Part shown: in pieces, positions 54,811 to 64,000 of the stretch
Position numbering within the stretch: position 1 is the stretch's first letter
Layout: each line of letters begins with the position of its first letter
Assembly (NCBI GenBank): GCA_018873225.1
Contig: JAEILZ010000001.1
Location: 558,001-622,000 of the forward strand
Origin: [Phialemoniopsis] sp. UDSM-2020
Taxonomy: Eukaryota; Ascomycota; Sordariomycetes; Thyridiales; Thyridiaceae
Direction: 5' to 3'
DNA: 64,000 nt
Made by a program: the position numbers and the translations under genes
Notes under the pieces: model-generated
What the model saw: only the letters and a program-made list of their open reading frames with translations
Told to the model about the DNA's origin: nothing
The model's database searches: none

Positions 54811-56502
54811 ATGCAGTCCTTCAAGCTCAAGATTGTGGCCCTCGTGGCCTGGGCCGCTGTGGCCTCCTGCGCAGATGTCTCCATCTCCCATCGCCATCCT
54901 CGTGTTCATGCTCGAGCCACGTGCGATGTCCGCCAGCTGAAGGATAGTCTCTCTGACGGAGCTCAGGTCTACCTGCCTGGCTCTGCCGAGTTCGACGACG
55001 CAGTCGCACGGTGGTCTACCCTCGAGGTTCCAAAGTCTAACATTGTGGTTGTTCCGGCTATAGAGTCGGATGTCGTAGAAACGGTAAGCATCTATCATGT
55101 CCCGCACTAGGTGATGTTTATTTCTTAAACTAATGTGCCCAAGATCAAATTCGCCAATGACAACGACCTCCCCTACCTCGCGGCCAATGGCGTCCACGGG
55201 TCAATCACCACTCTTGGAAAGATGACCCATGGTATTGAGATCCTCCTTACCCAGCTGAACACTGTCGAGATTGCTGCCGACGGACAGAGCGCGAAGATCG
55301 GGGGTGGGATCCGGTCTCGGAACCTTACCGATGCTCTTTGGGCCGCGGGAAAGCAAACTGGTGAGAATTACGTACTTTTGTCGATGTGGTACCACTTGCT
55401 AACGTCTGCAACAAGTCACCGGAACCTGCGAATGTGTCGGCTACCTCGGCCCTGCCCTTGGTGGTGGCCACGGTTGGCTCCAGGGTCACCATGGCCTGGT
55501 GTCAGACCAGTTCCTGTCTCTCAACGTTGCTCTGGCAAACGGCAGCTTGGTCACCATCGATGAGAAATCCGATCTGTTCTGGGCTTTGAAGGGCGCCGGC
55601 CATAACTTTGGCATCGTCACCTCTGTTACGTCCAAGATTTATGACATCCAGAACCCCAACTATGCTGTCTCGACCATCTTCTTCAGTGGCGAGAAAGTCA
55701 AGCAGGTGTACCAGGTTGCCAACGAGCAATGGCTTACCAACGGCACGACCCCGGAAGACCTGAACAACTGGTCGTACTGGTTCTATGACCCTACCATCGA
55801 CGCGTCCGGCGTAAGTACATTCTTTCGAGCCCGATAATATTGACGTGTTCTAACACGAACTAGCCCGTCGTAGTCATGTACCTGATCCAAGAGGGGGTTG
55901 ACGCCGTCTCCGAGGTTCACACCAAGCCATTCATCGACATCGGCCCCATCCTGGTCCAGAACCAGACTGGCGACTACCGCGACCTAGCCAAGTGGACCGG
56001 CATCTCCCTCGCCGACGGTCCCTGTCAGAAGACGGGCAATGCCAACCCGCGCTTCCCCATCTATCTCAAGTCTTACAACCCTGACACCCAGGCCGAGGTG
56101 TACGAGCTGTTCAAGCAGGCCACCACCAACGCATCCACGCCATTTGCGGGCGCTCTCTTCATGTTCGAGGGCTACGCCATGCAGGGCGTGCAGGCGCTCG
56201 CCGACGACGCCTCCGCGTTTGCGTACCGCTCCGACAACCTGCTCGTCGCGCCTTTGCTGACGTATAAGCCTGAAGGGCCGGAGCTGGAGAAGAGAGCCGC
56301 TGACCTCGGCAACCAGATGCGCGACGTCCTATTTCTGGGAAGCGGCGAGGCTAGCCTGAACACATATGTTAACTATGCTTATGGAAACGAAGACGCTGCG
56401 GCTTGGTATGGTGCAGATGCGGCCCGGCAAGAGCGTCTCCGGACGCTGAAGAAGGAGTACGATCCCAATGCCAAGTTCAGCTTCTACGCACCAATTGCGT
56501 AA
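54811..56502 (+). CDS. Secreted FAD-linked oxidase (BBE-like)
   Basis: Four exons (54811-55083, 55144-55360, 55416-55810, 55864-56502; introns 60, 55 and 53 bp) give 507 residues. Signal peptide about 1-20 (MQSFKLKIVALVAWAAVASC). FAD_binding_4 domain: YLAANGVHGSITTLG carries the His for flavin attachment, then AKIGGGIRSRNLTDALW and GYLGPALGGGHGWLQG. A Cys in GTCECVGYLG occupies the place of the second covalent link seen in many family members. The berberine-bridge C-terminal domain ends NPNAKFSFYAPIA-like (here DPNAKFSFYAPIA). Oxidation of sugars, alcohols or natural-product intermediates outside the cell is expected; the substrate is unknown. Introns 1 and 2 end in AAG. Confidence 0.92.
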
Positions 56503-57253
56503 ACAATATTCGGATTTGAGATGTACAAGAAGCCTTTTAGAGAACTCCAACATTTTTCACTCCGGGCAGAATGCCTCAAAGTGACCAATGCACTAGTACC
56601 AACAAATACTTAAGTTACTCATCACTCGTACCGTGGTTACCCATGGTGGTGTATTGCTATGTCCCTTTTCTTGTTCTTTAAGCTTTGCCGATGTCTCGAC
56701 CATTGTGTAATTTCTTTGTATGCATGTGTGAGTTACACAACATCAACAACCATATAACCCACAATTCTCACAGTTCATGCAGCTCGGTAAGAGCAGTCAG
56801 AGTTGTATTAGTATTTGCAACTGATGATGAAGTGATCGATACGATGAAGCTCACCCGCACCATGCACGTTCGACCAATCGGAATGTCAAATCGCCACCCC
56901 GATCTAGAGCGTTGTAGCATTGCATATCTTAAGCTGGGCGAGATGGCTGTCACACAATACTCGGGGCTCAGCTCTCCTGCAACCGCGGGGCAAATATTGG
57001 CCCTATGTGTCGGCAGGACAGGGGTATTGCTGACGGCTAGGGCATTCCAGGACTGGTTGGCTGAACACACCAAACTTCAGCTCCAGCCTCCAAGACACAT
57101 CGCAAATATCCCTCAGCACGAGGAAGCTGCTAATCCATGGATGCCTTACCTGTACCCACTACGCCTACTGCTTCATTTGCACTCGGCCGTGATACTTGCA
57201 CCTGTATCCCAGTCTAGCTAGCAACCCCCCGCTCTCGCGCCATCGCCTTCGGC
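56503..57253. other. Intergenic
   Basis: No supported gene; frame 56685-57221 has nothing recognisable. Promoter of the HET gene. Confidence 0.45.
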
Positions 57254-58966
57254 ATGAGGCTGATCAACGTGGAAACGCTGGAGCTCGAAGAGTTCTACGG
57301 CCATCAGATTCCCAAGTATGCCATCCTATCCCACACATGGGAAGATGGCGAGGTCACATTTCAAGATTGGAACAATCGGGACACAGCCGCGAAGAAGGCG
57401 GGATTCGCAAAGATGCAGGGTGCCTGCCGACAGACAGCCAGGGACTCACTGAAGTACCTGTGGGTGGATACCAATTGCATTGACAAAACGAGCTCTGCGG
57501 AGTTGACGGAAGCCATCAACTCAATGTTTGCCTGGTACAGCAATGCGGAGATATGCTATGCATACCTCATTGATGTTCTGGCTATTGGCCAAGACACCTT
57601 GGAGCAGTTTCGGAAGAGTCGTTGGTTCACCCGCGGCTGGACCTTGCAGGAGCTCCTCGCTCCGAAAGTGGTGGTCTTCTTTTCCAAAGGCTGGGAGAAG
57701 ATTGGCAGCAGCTCAGAGTCCCTTCGGGAGGAGATACCGCGCATCACCGGTATACGCCAGCGATTCCTGGGCAAGACGTCATTGCTAGAGGCGAGCATCT
57801 CCGAGAAGATGTCGTGGCTTTCGCGACGAGTGACCACAAGGGTCGAGGACATCGCATATTGTGTTCTCGGGATCTTTGATATCAACATGCCCCTGCTGTA
57901 TGGTGAGGGCACAAAGGCCTTCACCCGTCTTCAAGAAGAGATCATCAAAGTGTCCAATGACCACACCATCTTCTGTTGGACGTGGACGGAAACGGTGCCC
58001 AAGGACTGGGTCAGCATGCTTGCGCCGTCGCCGGTCATGTTCCGACACTCTGGGGTGTTCGAGCGTCACAATTTGTCTACGCAACAGTCAACCTACTCGA
58101 TGACTAATGCTGGGCTGTCAATACGTCTAAAAACCATCCAGATTTGGTCTTATTGGCTCGCTATTCTCGAGGTCAGGCGCAGAGACAAGTCTACACACAT
58201 CAAGCATGTTGCAGTGCCCGTCAGGCCGGAAGAGGGAGGGTGGCTGCGGAGGATACCATTCCCTCCACGACCCGTGCTTTGCGAACTATCTATGGCGACG
58301 GTATCAAGGAAGTTACTGATTAGTAGGCAGTTCGTCCCGGGCGAAATGAGCCCGGAAAGAGCGATGCCTCAGTTGAAGCACGGGCTACTACTGGCTTTTG
58401 GCGACATGCGTCCTCTTCTGCCGCAGGATTTGCAAAGGAAAGCCAGAACCCTGGAGGAGGACGGTATTATCCCACTCGACGCCGTGGCGCCGCGAGTTGA
58501 AGGGGGCCGGATCACCTGTCCAACAACCTATCCTCTAGAAAGACTTCATCGGGAAAAGGTCTTTCACCCAGAGAAAGGCCTGATCGTCTTTCCAGATCCA
58601 CGTCTTGATTCACAGAGTTACTCATCCATTTTTTTGCGTCTCGGATTCGGGCATATTCTCTTCTTCGCGATCCGCGTACGACCTTCCGGTCGAGTTTTGT
58701 GGTTTTGCAAGCAACTACCAAAAGAAGAGTTGTGGAAGGACATTGTTGTCGGAAAAGCAGCAGTCCACGAGACGCTCAAAAAAGAGGTTCTGGCACAGAC
58801 CAAATGCTGTGATCGGAGTGTGGTTGGTAAAGTCGAGCTCGAGCTTCTTTCCAATGTGGACGTCGGTCTGGGCTCTACGATCCGCCTTGCTTATCTTCAC
58901 TGCCCCAAGCCAAAGCCAAAGGCCAGGGGAGCATTTCAGGCCGTAGATGCTGAAGCTGACGAGTGA
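57254..58966 (+). CDS. HET-domain (heterokaryon incompatibility) protein
   Basis: Intronless, 570 residues. The HET domain spans about residues 1-240: RLINVETLELEEFYG, YAILSHTWEDGEVTFQD, SLKYLWVDTNCIDKTSSAEL, SMFAWYSNAEICYAYL, and WFTRGWTLQELLAPKVVVFF. It then continues with the common second segment RVEDIAYCVLGIFDINMPLL YGEG. The C-terminal ~300 residues are not a known repeat (no WD40, ankyrin or NACHT seen). HET proteins trigger cell death when activated during non-self recognition or other stress. No incompatibility partner gene is adjacent. Confidence 0.93.
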   Translation: MRLINVETLELEEFYGHQIPKYAILSHTWEDGEVTFQDWNNRDTAAKKAGFAKMQGACRQTARDSLKYLWVDTNCIDKTSSAELTEAINSMFAWYSNAEICYAYLIDVLAIGQDTLEQFRKSRWFTRGWTLQELLAPKVVVFFSKGWEKIGSSSESLREEIPRITGIRQRFLGKTSLLEASISEKMSWLSRRVTTRVEDIAYCVLGIFDINMPLLYGEGTKAFTRLQEEIIKVSNDHTIFCWTWTETVPKDWVSMLAPSPVMFRHSGVFERHNLSTQQSTYSMTNAGLSIRLKTIQIWSYWLAILEVRRRDKSTHIKHVAVPVRPEEGGWLRRIPFPPRPVLCELSMATVSRKLLISRQFVPGEMSPERAMPQLKHGLLLAFGDMRPLLPQDLQRKARTLEEDGIIPLDAVAPRVEGGRITCPTTYPLERLHREKVFHPEKGLIVFPDPRLDSQSYSSIFLRLGFGHILFFAIRVRPSGRVLWFCKQLPKEELWKDIVVGKAAVHETLKKEVLAQTKCCDRSVVGKVELELLSNVDVGLGSTIRLAYLHCPKPKPKARGAFQAVDAEADE

Positions 58967-59700
58967 TGATGCATGATGAGTGACCTAGAGTGGAGACTTG
59001 GGCAGGTAACGACTGGTCGAAAACTTGGCTGGTCTTTGCTGCTACAGACTGGATTAGTTACACACGCAATCACAGCATTGATAACTCCGAGAGGATAACC
59101 AGGGCAATTACCGACCTGCTGCGCCTGATAGGCTTCCCCGGAGGAGTCATGGGGGACGGAGATGACGGTGGTTGCAGCCTGTCTTGCCTGTCTCTGGGTC
59201 CCAGCGACAGCGCGTGACTCACCCGGGGGCCAATCACAGGCCGGGCTGGGGTGGCGCAGTCATCCCGGTCATCCAGCTTGGCATCGCGCAAGGCGTTGCA
59301 GCCTGCGTGCAATCATCGACCCCATCTCAGCTCTGCCCGTCAGCTAAACTCGATCAAGCCGAGTGTGCCCCAGAATGGACATGGGACCTCCCGATCAGTC
59401 ATGGGTTTGGCTGGGGGCGACAGTCATTCATATACGCCAGCCAGCTCGAGTCTTCTCGAACCCTCGCCCGCTTCCTACACTAACAAGACACATTCTCTCG
59501 CATACCTTGTCATGCGCAACTGCGCAAAGGGCGCATTCTTGAACGAACGAACAATTACTCCTGAGATCTGTCTTGAAGCTTGGACGCTTTCTGGTCATTC
59601 GCGGCACACCGAAGGGCGTAGGAAGAAACACCTGGCAACAACCCTAGTGCCTGCTAAAACAGGCGACGATATAAAACCCACCCGACAACCACCGCTCATC
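58967..59700. other. Intergenic
   Basis: Promoter of the next gene. A TATAAAA motif at 59670-59676 is only 25 bases before the ATG at 59701, so transcription may start further left or the ATG used may be the next one. Nothing else seen. Confidence 0.45.
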
Positions 59701-60750
59701 ATGGGTCTCGCCCTCCACGATCCGACCGGCTCCGCCGCCCTACCGGGCCTTCTCCCAGAGCATCGCTACATCCCCGACACCCGCGGGCCCCTCAACACCA
59801 CCCGCCACCGGAACCTGCTCCAGCACCAGCAGATCGGCCGCGCAAAGTACCTCCGATGGACCGAGCGCCATGACTGCCATGCCGTCGACGACGCCGCGAG
59901 TGCCGGCTTCAGACTCCCGCGAAAGCTGCACCCGCACCAGCTCGCCGTGCTGAACGCCTGCCGCCAGCGCTACGGCGAGGCGGCACCGCCCTCGTACGGC
60001 GATGGCCTGCGCATGAGAAAGCGGGCCACGCGCGCCGCGCGCTCGTGGCTCGACGACGAGGACGAGGGGCGGGACCTGGCGCGCAGCCGCGTCCCGCTGC
60101 CCTCGGACGGGGACCGGGCCGGCGGCCGACGCCGCCCGCCCTCGCTCGAGCGGCAAGAGGCGTTTGTCGACGCCGCGACCAAGAAGCCCCGGCAGCCGAG
60201 CCCCGATTCCGGGGGGCCCGGCGAGGACTTGGACGACACCCAGGAGCTGTACCGCATGGGCCTGTTGTACGACGACGAGCACCAGCGCGGCTCCGGGTTC
60301 AGCTTGGATGCCATTGTGCATGACGAGCCTGCGTACACTGTGAGTGTGCGCAAGGGGAGGAGGGGACAGAAGAGGAAGGCTGTTGAGGACATTGGGGAGG
60401 GGTGGTATAGGCAGTTGCCGCTGGACTTGTCGTTCGCGGCGCTAGGGGACGACGATGTTGTTGCTCAGTGGCTTATCAGTTCGAGCTATGAGAGCGCTGA
60501 CGATGTCACGCCTAGCCAGGATGCTTGGTCAGATTACCAGTCTGTTGCGACGAGCGACAGGCCGATCACCATTGTTTATGAGCTCGACGAGTCTCCTGGG
60601 CTGCTGACGGACGATGACGGCAATAGTGAGGAGGACTCGGAGGACTGGGCCGTGTTGCAGGACAGCAACGACGACAACACGGCGGGACGTAATGATAGCG
60701 AGGCAGCGCAAACCAACGACAACCCCGACGACTGGGTTATGTTGATGTGA
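59701..60750 (+). CDS. Acidic-tailed protein with two Atg8-interaction-like motifs, unknown
   Basis: Intronless, 349 residues from the ATG at 59701. The N-terminus (about 1-110) has conserved-looking text (RHRNLLQHQQIGRAKYLRW; LHPHQLAVLNACRQRYGE). A basic/Arg-rich disordered middle (about 105-175) has possible nuclear targeting signals (RMRKRATRAARS; KKPRQPS). A mixed region (about 180-295) is followed by an acidic C-terminus. There EDWAVL (W316-L319) and DDWVML (W345-L348) fit the acidic-W-x-x-L Atg8-interacting motif twice. No catalytic motif is seen. The family is unknown to me; a selective-autophagy receptor or adaptor is one inference. Confidence 0.75.
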   Translation: MGLALHDPTGSAALPGLLPEHRYIPDTRGPLNTTRHRNLLQHQQIGRAKYLRWTERHDCHAVDDAASAGFRLPRKLHPHQLAVLNACRQRYGEAAPPSYGDGLRMRKRATRAARSWLDDEDEGRDLARSRVPLPSDGDRAGGRRRPPSLERQEAFVDAATKKPRQPSPDSGGPGEDLDDTQELYRMGLLYDDEHQRGSGFSLDAIVHDEPAYTVSVRKGRRGQKRKAVEDIGEGWYRQLPLDLSFAALGDDDVVAQWLISSSYESADDVTPSQDAWSDYQSVATSDRPITIVYELDESPGLLTDDDGNSEEDSEDWAVLQDSNDDNTAGRNDSEAAQTNDNPDDWVMLM

Positions 60751-62069
60751 CGACTCGCAGCAGGTCCGCAACTCACGAGATCCCCCGCGCGCCTTCGGGG
60801 TCTTGGGCCGACATGATGGTGGTTCCTTTTGCGGCCCCATCCGGACTGGTCCTCTTTGTACATCAAACCCGGGTGTCGGGGTGAGTGTGGGTCTAGGGAC
60901 TTTATTTTCTTGATGTTTATTTGATTGTCTATATATACCGGAGATCTGGGCGTGGCTTACAGGTGTGTGCTCGTGTCCATGGGATACTCGAGCTCTCTGT
61001 TCAGCCACGTGTACACATATCTCGGTGGGATTTTGTTTTGTTTCATTTGCATTTATTACTTTTTTGTATATTCAAACTCAGCATAGCGAGCCATATTCTT
61101 GGGGAGCACGTTGCTGTATCATAGCATGGCCACGCGACTTCGCACATGTCTCACATAGCATACGGCTGAGCCCCAGCCTCTCATTACATATTCAAGCTTC
61201 GTATATCTTTCATTTGTTTCACTTCACGCATGGCAGGCGACTTATAAGTACACACGGTAGCATTACCGTATCTTGATCGTACTAGCACACATTTCCATCC
61301 TTTCGTTCGTGTCAAACAGCATTTGTTGCCTGACAACAGTAGAGAACCGTTCATGATCACAAAATGAGCCAGGGCCATGGCCTCGGAATTGCAATAGCGT
61401 TATAATAGCGGGGATGGATTGGGGTGAGTTCGAGAAACATCCGGGGAAGTCATTCCGAGGATCATCTCCAGCTTCCCCACGGACCCAGCCAAGGTTTGTG
61501 GGGTTAACCCCGTCTCAATTAACAACCAAACTTAGACTACCCAGTCCGTGTTCTATGTAGTGTGCTGGAAAATATTCCAATAACTGAGTTGCGTTGATTG
61601 CTCAATTTATCGAGAAAGCTGCACTAGTCGAGTGCGTTTGGTCAAATGTTGACGGCTTGATACTTTATGATACTGGGGCCAAGAGGTCCAGAACATGATC
61701 AAGCATCCAAAGCAACAACGACTCACAAATTTTCCAAAGAAGACATCCCCCAGAGGCTCGATCTGTGCGTAGCACGCTAAGCTGGCACTATTGATCGCGT
61801 ATCTTTCCTAGACTGTGAGGGGGTTTGGCTGCCATTTCTACAGCGCTGGAGGGGATCGCTCTGAACATACGGGGAAATTGTCCCCGGAAGAACCAGATTG
61901 GATAGTCGGAGCAACTACAGGGGCTTTCACTCTGATCCACCTACAAAAATGGATTTCGATATATGAAGATGAAGAAAACGATAGTCGGCAGAGGAAGTTT
62001 TACTGTGCTTGATTGTCCGTTTTAACTTATCACCAGAGGCAGCACGTGCTCCCACAGGCCCCCATTCCG
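60751..62069. other. Intergenic
   Basis: No supported gene in 1.3 kb; AT-rich right half; promoter of the sulfatase. Confidence 0.45.
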
Positions 62070-64000
62070 ATGTCCTTCTTCACCGTCGCCATCATCCTCT
62101 GGGGTGTAGCTAGCTCGGCATGGGCTAATTGTACCCCGAGGCCGAAGCCGAACTTCATCTTCATCATGACTGACGACCAAGACCTACACCTGAACTCTCT
62201 CGACTACCAACCTGCAGTAAAGAAACATTTTGCGGAGAAGGGGACATGGTTCCAGAAGCACTTTTGCACAGTGTCACAATGTTGCCCCTCGAGAGTTTCG
62301 TTGCTGACAGGGCGAGCGGCTCATAACACGAATGTCACAGACGTCGCGGTCCCATATGGTGATTACACCCAAAGCCCGTCTGAACTCAGGGGGGGTGAGC
62401 TAATGTGTTTAATCACTAGGTGGCTACCCGAAGTTCCTTACTGAGGGTCTGAACGACAACTACTTGCCGGTGTGGCTGCAAGAAGCCGGGTACAACACGT
62501 ATTACACTGGCAAGCTGATGAATGCTCACAACATTCTCACATACAACAAGCCATTCGCTAATGGCTGGAACGGGTCGGACTGTAGGTCAACTCGACAGAA
62601 TGACTACTGCTCTTCGGTGAAAGACTGACATTTTTGAACACAGTCCTTCTGGATCCCGGTACCTACGTGTACTACAACAGCTGTATGGCCAGGAATAACG
62701 GTGACTACGCTTTCTACCCTGGCAAATACTCGACAGATCTGATCGCGTCCAAAGCGGTCGACTTTCTCGATGAGGCGATGGCGGCGTCTGATAGACCTTT
62801 CTTCCTCGGAGTGACACCCATTGCACCTCACGCAGAAGTGCTTGTATCGGATGCTCTGATCCCAACTTTCCATGCTCCAGTACCTGCAGAACGGCACAAG
62901 AACCTGTTTCCAGATGCGAAGGTGCCAAGAACGCCTAACTTTAATCCTACCAGAGTAAGTCCACCGAACATCAGTGCCGTGCGAAGGCCGTAATATCATC
63001 GCGGACATACATGACTTGACTTGCACTTGTATACTGACAACGAGGACCAACACAAAAGCCCGGCACTGCAAGCTACTTCAAGACAGCACGTCAGCTTACT
63101 CAGGAAGAAGTTGATTACAACGATGATTTATACAGAAAACGCCTCCAGTCTCTTCAATCTGTCGATGATCTCATTGACAGCATTGTCAACCGCCTGGAAG
63201 CCTTTCCCCATATCGCAGCGAACACCTACATCATCTACACTACCGACAACGGGTACCACATCGGTCAGCACAGGATGCCTCCTGGCAAGACTTGCAACAT
63301 GGAGGAGGATATCAACATCCCCTTCTTCATCCGCGGACCCGGAATACCGAAAGGGGCTGTGCAAACCTTCCCGACGACCCACACGGACATTGCGCCCACC
63401 TTGTTCCACCTGGCCGGCATTCCCCTGCGCAACGACTTTGATGGCGAGCCGATTCCCGTCACGTCAAAAATGCTGAGCTCGTGCAAGCCAAAGAGCGAAC
63501 ACGTCAATGTGGAGTTTTGGGGAAATAACCTCAAAGAAGGGACCCCTTACCTCATGGGTGCGTCCGTCAAAGTCCGTACCCCTCAAGGCTTAGCTTTGCT
63601 AACGTTACTCAAACTTCAGATTCATATCTCAACAATACGTACAAGCACGTGAGAGTGATCGGGAAAGACTACGATCTAGCCTTTGCAGTATGGTGTACCA
63701 TGGACCACGAACTGTACGATATGAAGGTACGCACCTCACATGGTTGGCCATAACCTCTTTGTATCACGCTAAACTTCATATCAGACGGACCCGTACCAAA
63801 TGACAAACCTCTACGGTACGTATGGGACTGTGGCTAAATGGGACACGTCACGTCTGACCTCGCGCCTCAACGCGCTCTTACTCACGCTCAAGCGATGCAA
63901 GGGCAAGGTATGCACACGGCCTTGGGCAACGCTGCACCCGCTTGGAGATGTCCGTAACCTAGCGGACGCGATGAACCCCCTGTATGACCACTTTTACATG
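62070..64000 (+). CDS. Secreted sulfatase (arylsulfatase family), incomplete at right edge
   Basis: Six exons so far: 62070-62358, 62420-62581, 62644-62954, 63059-63557, 63620-63726, 63785 to beyond 64000, 528 codons in the window. Signal peptide about 1-20. NFIFIMTDDQD holds the metal-binding Asp pair. The sulfatase signature QCCPSRVSLLTGR contains Cys71, the residue converted to formylglycine. Joins recreate NYLPVWLQEAGYNTYYTGKL, GSDFLLDPGTYVYYN, FNPTRPGTASYFKT and TTDNGYHIGQHRMPPGK. The fifth and sixth exons add NNTYKHVRVIG and TDPYQMTNLYG. It hydrolyses sulfate esters, probably for sulfur supply. The C-terminus is not in the window. Intron 3 ends in AAG. Confidence 0.92.

Noticed and set aside
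1..64000. CRISPR arrays, bacterial operons, rRNA genes
   Set aside because: No regularly spaced repeats or rRNA sequence; the window is fungal nuclear DNA with spliceosomal introns.

Overview
The window looks like nuclear DNA of a filamentous ascomycete (Pezizomycotina, probably Sordariomycetes). Genes lie 0.2-2.5 kb apart on both strands and carry short GT...AG introns (about 44-158 bp) with CTAAC/CTGAC-like branch sites. The gene content is typical: HET domain, Zn2Cys6 regulator, MCT-type transporter, fungal rhodopsin-domain receptor, secreted Cys-rich protein, fungal lipoxygenase, DUF3176/DUF6536-type membrane proteins. Exon joins were made by hand from splice signals, reading phase and remembered family patterns. 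No database search was run.

Layout. 1-7.6 kb: MCT-like transporter, secreted carboxylesterase, secreted copper amine oxidase. 8-12.5 kb: three small unfamiliar genes that share glycine-rich tracts (one with a possible ubiquitin-like N-terminus, one single-pass membrane protein with seven 15-residue repeats, one with a long coiled coil), followed by a MYND-finger protein. 16-20.4 kb: a secreted Cys-rich protein, a MITE-like element, a large secreted protein. 20.9-28.4 kb: DUF3176-type membrane protein, acyl-CoA dehydrogenase, Zn2Cys6 regulator and, divergent from it, a secreted alpha/beta hydrolase; the last three may form a small catabolic cluster. 28.5-31.4 kb: a second, truncated MITE copy, a four-TM protein, and a secreted Thr/Pro-rich protein with repeated Kex2-type sites. 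33-39.7 kb: housekeeping block of formyl-THF deformylase, RIO1, PUS1 and MED22. 40-46.3 kb: lipoxygenase, catalase-like haem protein, Old Yellow Enzyme-type reductase, i.e. a group of oxidative enzymes. 46.4-52.3 kb: three membrane proteins. 54.8-64 kb: secreted BBE-like flavoenzyme, HET-domain protein, an acidic-tailed protein with two Atg8-interaction-like motifs, and a sulfatase that runs off the right edge.

The best candidate for something undescribed is the glycine-rich trio at 8.5-12.5 kb. Others are the Kex2-processed repeat precursor at 30.1-31.3 kb, the open frame continuing in register past the MED22 stop, and the frequent use of AAG 3' splice sites (5 of about 34 predicted introns).
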